The notes under the pieces: generated by a model
What the model was told of the DNA's origin: nothing
Seen by the model: the letters and a program-made list of their open reading frames with translations, nothing else
The model's database searches: none
NCBI GenBank assembly: GCA_018350325.1
Contig: JAEVLN010000002.1
Coordinates: 5,129,456-5,193,455 of the forward strand
Direction of reading: 5' to 3'
DNA: 64,000 bases
Source: Globodera rostochiensis
Taxonomy: Eukaryota; Nematoda; Chromadorea; Rhabditida; Heteroderidae
Made by a program: the position numbers and the translations under genes
Shown: positions 58,762 through 64,000 of the stretch, one piece after another
How the letters are laid out: the number at the start of each line of letters is the position of its first letter
Numbering within the stretch: the first letter of the stretch is position 1

Positions 58762-60135
58762 TTAAAAAGTCACATCGAATGGAAGGTTAATAATTCTCGA
58801 ATCTGGTATATAGTTATGTGGTTGGTCACCATGATGGGGTTTAGGGTCTGAATAATGTAATGTTCTATAGTTTAAATAGGTTGAAACTCGACAGGTACAA
58901 CAGCGGTATCGAATTGAATTTGCTGTTGCTTCCGCACTTCTGAACCAAGCCCCTTCGATCTGTATATATTTTTTAGGGTTTATTTTCCCAATTTCTTCTA
59001 ATCTGGGTTGATGCTTTGGGTATATTGGATCAAAGCCGTCTTTGTAAAAAACGTATTCTTTATGTACTTCTATCCATGCTTTTTCAGATCTTTGTAACTC
59101 GTCTCTTCCTCCGCCTCCATATTGTTTAGCAGCTTGAAGTTTTGCCAATTCGAACGTGTCAAATGACGCATATCGAAATGCTTCATAGTCGTCGCGTGTG
59201 TCAAGACCATAAGGAATCCAGGATTTTGGACCGAGATTCCATGCTATGGCACAATTTACGCCCTAATCGTGAAAAATAATTATTAATTTTTTCCCAACCG
59301 TATACCGTGCTAAATCCAAAATGGATCGAACCGGGAAGTGTTAGTATTCCTTCCCCTTGCTCCTGGGCCTACAAAAAATGACTTAACTTTTTCTTTTTTT
59401 TTTATGCGAAATTACCGTTATAACATAGCGTATGTTATTTTCTTTCAAAATTTTCGGATGTATCAGTAGAAATTTTTTGCGAAGATATTCGTCATTACTT
59501 GAAAATTCTTCAATAAATACTGATGCTGCAAGATTTTTAAATTTTTGAAAATCTGCGGCGGGAATACTGTACCTAAATTGAGTTACAAAATAAATTTCTA
59601 GTTATTTAAAAACCATATTGTCTTTCCCGGTCCTTTTTTAGGTAGGAGAATATTTATTGAAAATAATTCTGCGTTTTCTGTGTGCGGTGGAAAAAATGCC
59701 ATACGCCGCCTCAGATAGACATAGAAATTTGTTATCCCTTCAACAGGGCAACCAAATCCGTCCGGCTGTTCCATTATTTGGTGTTCTAGTATACACCCTA
59801 GAGGCGTTTTCCATTCTTTATCTTCATCTTTAGGTTTTAGCTCTTGAGCGTAAGAAAATATTTCCTCTTTTTTCTCAATCATGCGCCAAAATTCTCTTAA
59901 TTTTATGGTTGGATTTTTATTAAAATAAAGACAACTTTTCATAACTTTCAACAGATGCTTCTGGCCAGTTTCCGTCGGCTATATATTGCTTAAAGTTATC
60001 ATATTCTTTAACGTTGTGCGAAATCTCCTCATAATATTTGATGTCGTCCAGGGCCGGAGTTTGTTTAAAATAATTTTTTATATTACGGGCTTTCCTAATA
60101 TTTGGAGGGGTGTCGAGAAAGTTTTTCTTCGGCAT
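58762..60135 (-). CDS. Chimeric JmjC gene lacking JmjN, made by the duplication junction
   Basis: Exons 60,135-59,936, 59,895-59,614, 59,572-59,416, 59,368-59,306 and 59,262-58,762 give 400 codons in frame. The first 48 codons come from the 156-aa gene and join directly to the sequence starting KQYIADGNW of the demethylase, so the JmjN domain and first exon are lost while the whole JmjC core (HTE and GSIHFGF ligands) is kept. KDM4-type enzymes need JmjN for folding, so this product may be inactive. It exists only if the tandem duplication is real. Confidence 0.7.
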
Positions 60136-60186
60136 TACAGAATAAACTAAATGAAATTTTAATTTGCGGAGGGAGAGCGGAGTGGG

Positions 60187-60477
60187 GAATTATTAATGGA
60201 AAATGACCGGAATGACGAAGTAGGCGGACCACGCCGATTGCGAAAGTGCCGTTTGGTGACTGGCACAAGAAAAGACCAAAACTTTGAACGAAGATGATTG
60301 ATGTGCCGAAAAGTGGCTCAAACTAGCACGGAGGAGAGGGGCATGATCGTGCCAAGGAACGAATGGACTGGCTATTGCGAAATTGCCGTTTAGTGTACTG
60401 GCACTCTGCAGAATAAGGACCGAAACTTTGAATAATAGTGGTTGATGTGCGGAATTGCCCACCTGTCATGCGCGGAA
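60187..60477. repeat. Diverged direct repeat (right copy)
   Basis: Second copy of the two-unit repeat described at 56,900-57,190, shifted by 3,287. Confidence 0.6.
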
Positions 60478-60742
60478 AATGAAATTTAAAAAGCGAAAGT
60501 TACCGATGATTGATGCCAGCGATCCGAAATAAATGGCCTCCAAACGGGGAAGGTGGACGGGTGATTGACAGATGCAAAATGGAGCAGCTGTTTCAAAATA
60601 GTGTAAAATATTGTGGAATTTTTAGACCGATAAAGAGAGCAAACAAAAATTTTTTTAATATTTTTAACAGATATTATTATCTAAAAGTAGAAATCTTTAT
60701 TTATTCTCGTATTATTTAAGAAGTCGTGGACATATAAATGTG

Positions 60743-61379
60743 TTACAATATTGTATCCTCGTTTGGGTCTATAGTACCTGCTGTCTCTCTAAGAATTTTT
60801 TTCGTATAGGCTAAGAAATTCGGTCCGTGATCGGTTCTTCTTGGCCATTTTAACCTATCAATGTGGAACACGGCAAGATGTGAAGCTTCATGGGCGACAC
60901 TTTGTATAAGACGTTTCATCGAATATGGGTGTGAAAAATGTCCTCGATGTAATTCTATTTCATATGGTGTACACTGGGCCCAAACAGTGTCATCCTCGCA
61001 CCAACAGAATTTAATTTTATTTGTCGGCAATTTTCCTTAAATTTTTAATCCGCATGATTTATTTTTTCCTTTTACCTCTAAAGAACCAATGGTTTATCAT
61101 CAGAAGAATTTGATGACATTTTCGCCAGAAATCATTCAATTTTAAAGAAACATTTGTGTTTAACAGCCTTGTAAGGCGGAGATGTATCCTTTTTTTTGGC
61201 ACCGGTGTACAAGAAACGCTGATTTTTCGAATATTTTTAAACAAATTATTTTTCGGTGTATTTTTTTTAGGAGCTTTCGGCATTATTACTTTTGATTCGG
61301 GGTTTTTAGTAAATTCAATCCGCGTTACTTTTATCTGGGCGTTAATCTCGAACAGACAGCAAAAATGTATGTCTCGCAT
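60743..61379 (-). CDS. SprT/Spartan-like zinc metalloprotease, two exons (right copy)
   Basis: Exons 61,379-61,076 and 61,035-60,743. Same 198-codon product as the left copy, with HEASH and DHGPNF zinc ligands. It lies downstream of the intact demethylase in the same orientation, with the GC-rich hairpin minisatellite between them. Confidence 0.82.
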
Positions 61380-61632
61380 TCATCACCAACTAATAGCTTT
61401 CTTCTTCAATCCGTGTTCATCTATCATATACTTCGTCATTATCAAGAAAACGCATCAAAATAGGGGAATTATTATCAGAATAACCGGGGAAATTTCACCC
61501 GAAATTGCGTGCCGGAAATGTGAGGGCTTTGAGGATTACATTGTGGTTTTCATATAAAAAGAAGCATTGGCGCGATAAGGGTTTTGTGCCAATACAGGCG
61601 GAAGCTCAACTAATATCAATATTTTCAAAAAT

Positions 61633-61889
61633 CCAGCCACCGGGCGAAGGCCCGGTGGCTGGAAGATGGGAAACCCCTGTCGCCGGGCCTTCGCCCGGTG
61701 GCTAGAAGCTGGGAAGGGGCAGACCCCTCTGCCCCCTGTCGCCGGGCCTTCGCCCGATGGCTGGAGGATGGTACGGGGGAAGACTCCCCTTTTGCCCCCT
61801 CGCGCCGGGCCTTCGCCCGGTGGCTGGAGAATTGGGGGAGGGCAAATCCCTCTGCCCCCAGCCGTCGGGCTTCGCCCGGTGGCTGGCGG
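61633..61889. repeat. GC-rich hairpin minisatellite (right copy)
   Basis: Same as 58,346-58,602, shifted by 3,287; opening hairpin at 61,633-61,662. Confidence 0.85.
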
Positions 61890-62048
61890 ATGGTAAAAAC
61901 CGATTAACCGACAATGTTGAATTTATATTTAATGAAAATTATTTAAATCGATATTTCTTTTCAATAAAATTTTTATATTAAATAAATGAAAATAAAAGAA
62001 AATTTTCTATAGTGTTCTTTATCAACAGTGAGGAAAAACAACATTTTT

Positions 62049-63616
62049 TTAAAAAGTCACATCGAATGGAAGGTTAATAATTCTCGAATCTGGTATATAG
62101 TTATGTGGTTGGTCACCATGATGGGGTTTAGGGTCTGAATAATGTAATGTTCTATAGTTTAAATAGGTTGAAACTCGACAGGTACAACAGCGGTATCGAA
62201 TTGAATTTGCTGTTGCTTCCGCACTTCTGAACCAAGCCCCTTCGATCTGTATATATTTTTTAGGGTTTATTTTCCCAATTTCTTCTAATCTGGGTTGATG
62301 CTTTGGGTATATTGGATCAAAGCCGTCTTTGTAAAAAACGTATTCTTTATGTACTTCTATCCATGCTTTTTCAGATCTTTGTAACTCGTCTCTTCCTCCG
62401 CCTCCATATTGTTTAGCAGCTTGAAGTTTTGCCAATTCGAACGTGTCAAATGACGCATATCGAAATGCTTCATAGTCGTCGCGTGTGTCAAGACCATAAG
62501 GAATCCAGGATTTTGGACCGAGATTCCATGCTATGGCACAATTTACGCCCTAATCGTGAAAAATAATTATTAATTTTTTCCCAACCGTATACCGTGCTAA
62601 ATCCAAAATGGATCGAACCGGGAAGTGTTAGTATTCCTTCCCCTTGCTCCTGGGCCTACAAAAAATGACTTAACTTTTTCTTTTTTTTTTATGCGAAATT
62701 ACCGTTATAACATAGCGTATGTTATTTTCTTTCAAAATTTTCGGATGTATCAGTAGAAATTTTTTGCGAAGATATTCGTCATTACTTGAAAATTCTTCAA
62801 TAAATACTGATGCTGCAAGATTTTTAAATTTTTGAAAATCTGCGGCGGGAATACTGTACCTAAATTGAGTTACAAAATAAATTTCTAGTTATTTAAAAAC
62901 CATATTGTCTTTCCCGGTCCTTTTTTAGGTAGGAGAATATTTATTGAAAATAATTCTGCGTTTTCTGTGTGCGGTGGAAAAAATGCCATACGCCGCCTCA
63001 GATAGACATAGAAATTTGTTATCCCTTCAACAGGGCAACCAAATCCGTCCGGCTGTTCCATTATTTGGTGTTCTAGTATACACCCTAGAGGCGTTTTCCA
63101 TTCTTTATCTTCATCTTTAGGTTTTAGCTCTTGAGCGTAAGAAAATATTTCCTCTTTTTTCTCAATCATGCGCCAAAATTCTCTTAATTTTATGGTTGGA
63201 TTTTTATTAAAATAAAGACAACTTTTCATAACTTTCAACAGATGCTTCTGGCCAGTTTCCGTCGGCTATATATTGCTTAATTGTTGTTGGGCTTTCAACA
63301 TCGTTTCGCACGATTCCATAAAAACCATTGAGCTGTTTTGTTTTAATGCCAAATTCTCTTAAATTATATAATGGTGTTTATTTATTATTTTATTAACTAA
63401 CACAGTGTTAAGATGTTCATTTTGACGGTATTGACACTTTGGAAGTATCAGATTTGGGGGTATTTTAAATTTTAACAATCCCACAAAACGTGCCCAAATA
63501 TTCGTTGAAAGAATCGTATCGAGAAAATCATCGATTCCCGCGGTCAAATTTTTTTTGGACGGGTACAGGGTGGAAGATCCTGGTATGTTTTCATAATAGT
63601 GCTCGGGTCCACTCAT
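62049..63616 (-). CDS. JmjN+JmjC histone lysine demethylase-like protein (KDM4-like), six exons
   Basis: Exons 63,616-63,402, 63,357-63,223, 63,182-62,901, 62,859-62,703, 62,655-62,593 and 62,549-62,049 (introns 44, 40, 41, 47, 43 bp) total 1,353 nt, 450 codons plus stop. Residues about 16-52 are a JmjN domain (LYPSKKN, GLLKFKIPPN). The JmjC core keeps the Fe(II) ligands H188 and E190 (PPHTEN) and H279 (GSIHFGF), and the 2-oxoglutarate residues Y132 (FSYAQEL), N198 (FSIN) and K208 (GPGKTIW). Several match human KDM4A numbering (H188, E190, N198, Y132; also H276, K206). NCAIAWNL and WIPYG follow as in KDM4. The KDM4 structural zinc ligands (C234, H240, C306, C308) are not evident. A C-terminal part has a Cys/His cluster (RYRCCTCRV, then PHHGD). 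Enzymes of this family remove methyl groups from H3K9 or H3K36; the substrate here is unknown. Confidence 0.88.
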
Positions 63617-64000
63617 TTTGTTTAATGGATTTTTTGAGAATTGCTTTAAATTTAGAATGTTTTATTATTTTTTACAATATTTTATGCGTCTTAAATAATA
63701 GTTACACCGGAAAAACATTTTGACGGTTGAATCCAGGCCGGATGTATGTCCGGAAGTTAAACCTCTTTTTTTTTGTATTGTTAATCGATCGTTTTTTTAG
63801 TCTAGGCCGGATGTTTGCATTAAATTGACAATATTTTTTATTTTGCATTGTTAACCGATCGTTGTTATAAATTTATGACAGAATAAATTACTACCAGACT
63901 GATTTTAGAAATATCATTAACATTTTATATCCTTTTTAAATTCTATATTTTTTTATTGTTTAACTCCTGATTTCTGTTTTTTTTTTCATCTTCATTTTTT
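63617..64000. other. AT-rich upstream region with a two-unit repeat; window edge
   Basis: Upstream of the demethylase start. Two diverged units of about 78-80 bp (about 63,725-63,800 and 63,800-63,870) share AGGCCGGATGT and a later ATTGTTAAYCGATCGTT. No gene, terminal repeat or capsid motif is seen before the window ends. Confidence 0.5.

Larger units (their letters stand above)
56706..59992. repeat. 3,287-bp tandem duplication, left copy
   Basis: Everything from 56,706 recurs at a constant offset of +3,287, including ORFs of identical length and identical homopolymer runs. I found no difference. The left edge lies in the 156-aa gene and the junction (59,992/59,993) fuses that gene to the demethylase, with AA shared at the breakpoint. 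Confidence 0.95.
59993..63280. repeat. 3,287-bp tandem duplication, right copy
   Basis: Repeats 56,706-59,993 with no difference seen. Similarity ends at 63,280, inside the demethylase second exon; the sequence then continues into the intact 5' part of that gene. The intact 156-aa gene at the left end and the intact demethylase at the right end show that the ancestral single copy had both genes complete. Confidence 0.95.

Noticed and set aside
47770..64000. Bacterial or organelle origin of the GC-rich right end
   Set aside because: Many GT..AG introns and an animal-type JmjC protein make this eukaryotic nuclear DNA.

Overview
This is AT-rich animal nuclear DNA. The genes at the right end carry many tiny GT..AG spliceosomal introns (39-49 bp, one of 164 bp), and one gene has a TTTTCAG acceptor just before its ATG, as in SL trans-splicing. 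Both fit a nematode, perhaps an AT-rich plant-parasitic lineage, but no host marker gene settles the species.

Positions 1 to about 47,700 are a gene-poor AT-rich desert. It holds old transposon debris, diverged duplicated blocks, and scattered GC-richer islands with short coding-like ORFs on the + strand. The clearest elements are non-autonomous hAT-like units: 18,606-19,342 and 35,401-36,137, each 737 bp with 8-bp target duplications, and 35,124-37,013, which contains the second. A TA-flanked MITE lies at 17,715-18,147 and a decayed Tc1/mariner at 10,091-10,488. Several elements share a GC-rich hairpin box (CGGCGGYGCC-TATC-GGCACCGCCG), and two carry tRNA-like pol III modules. The strand bias shifts from A-rich (about 7-32 kb) to mostly T-rich (about 32-47 kb, with an A-rich patch near 34 kb).

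Positions about 47,770-64,000 are denser and GC-richer and look like part of a Maverick/Polinton. An intact DDE integrase with a C-terminal chromodomain (48,136-49,212, +) faces a block of minus-strand genes: a C2H2 zinc-finger protein, two helical proteins (one with a signal peptide), an AT-hook protein, a small protein of unknown function, an intact nine-exon protein-primed family B DNA polymerase of 1,139 codons (56,197-52,304), and a 156-aa protein of unknown function. Upstream of these are a SprT/Spartan-like metalloprotease and a 450-aa JmjN+JmjC protein resembling KDM4 histone demethylases. No capsid, packaging ATPase or adenovirus-type cysteine protease gene is seen, and no matching terminal inverted repeats; the element may continue past 64,000 or be defective.

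A 3,287-bp segment (56,706-59,992) is repeated in tandem with no difference found (59,993-63,280). The repeat duplicates the protease and most of the demethylase gene, and its junction creates an in-frame chimera that replaces the JmjN domain with the start of the 156-aa gene. It is either a very recent duplication or an assembly artefact.

The most striking reading, which is inference, is a virus-like transposon with a chromatin toolkit (chromodomain integrase, AT-hook, histone demethylase) plus a protease of a family that digests DNA-protein crosslinks, beside a polymerase whose relatives start replication from a protein covalently bound to DNA.
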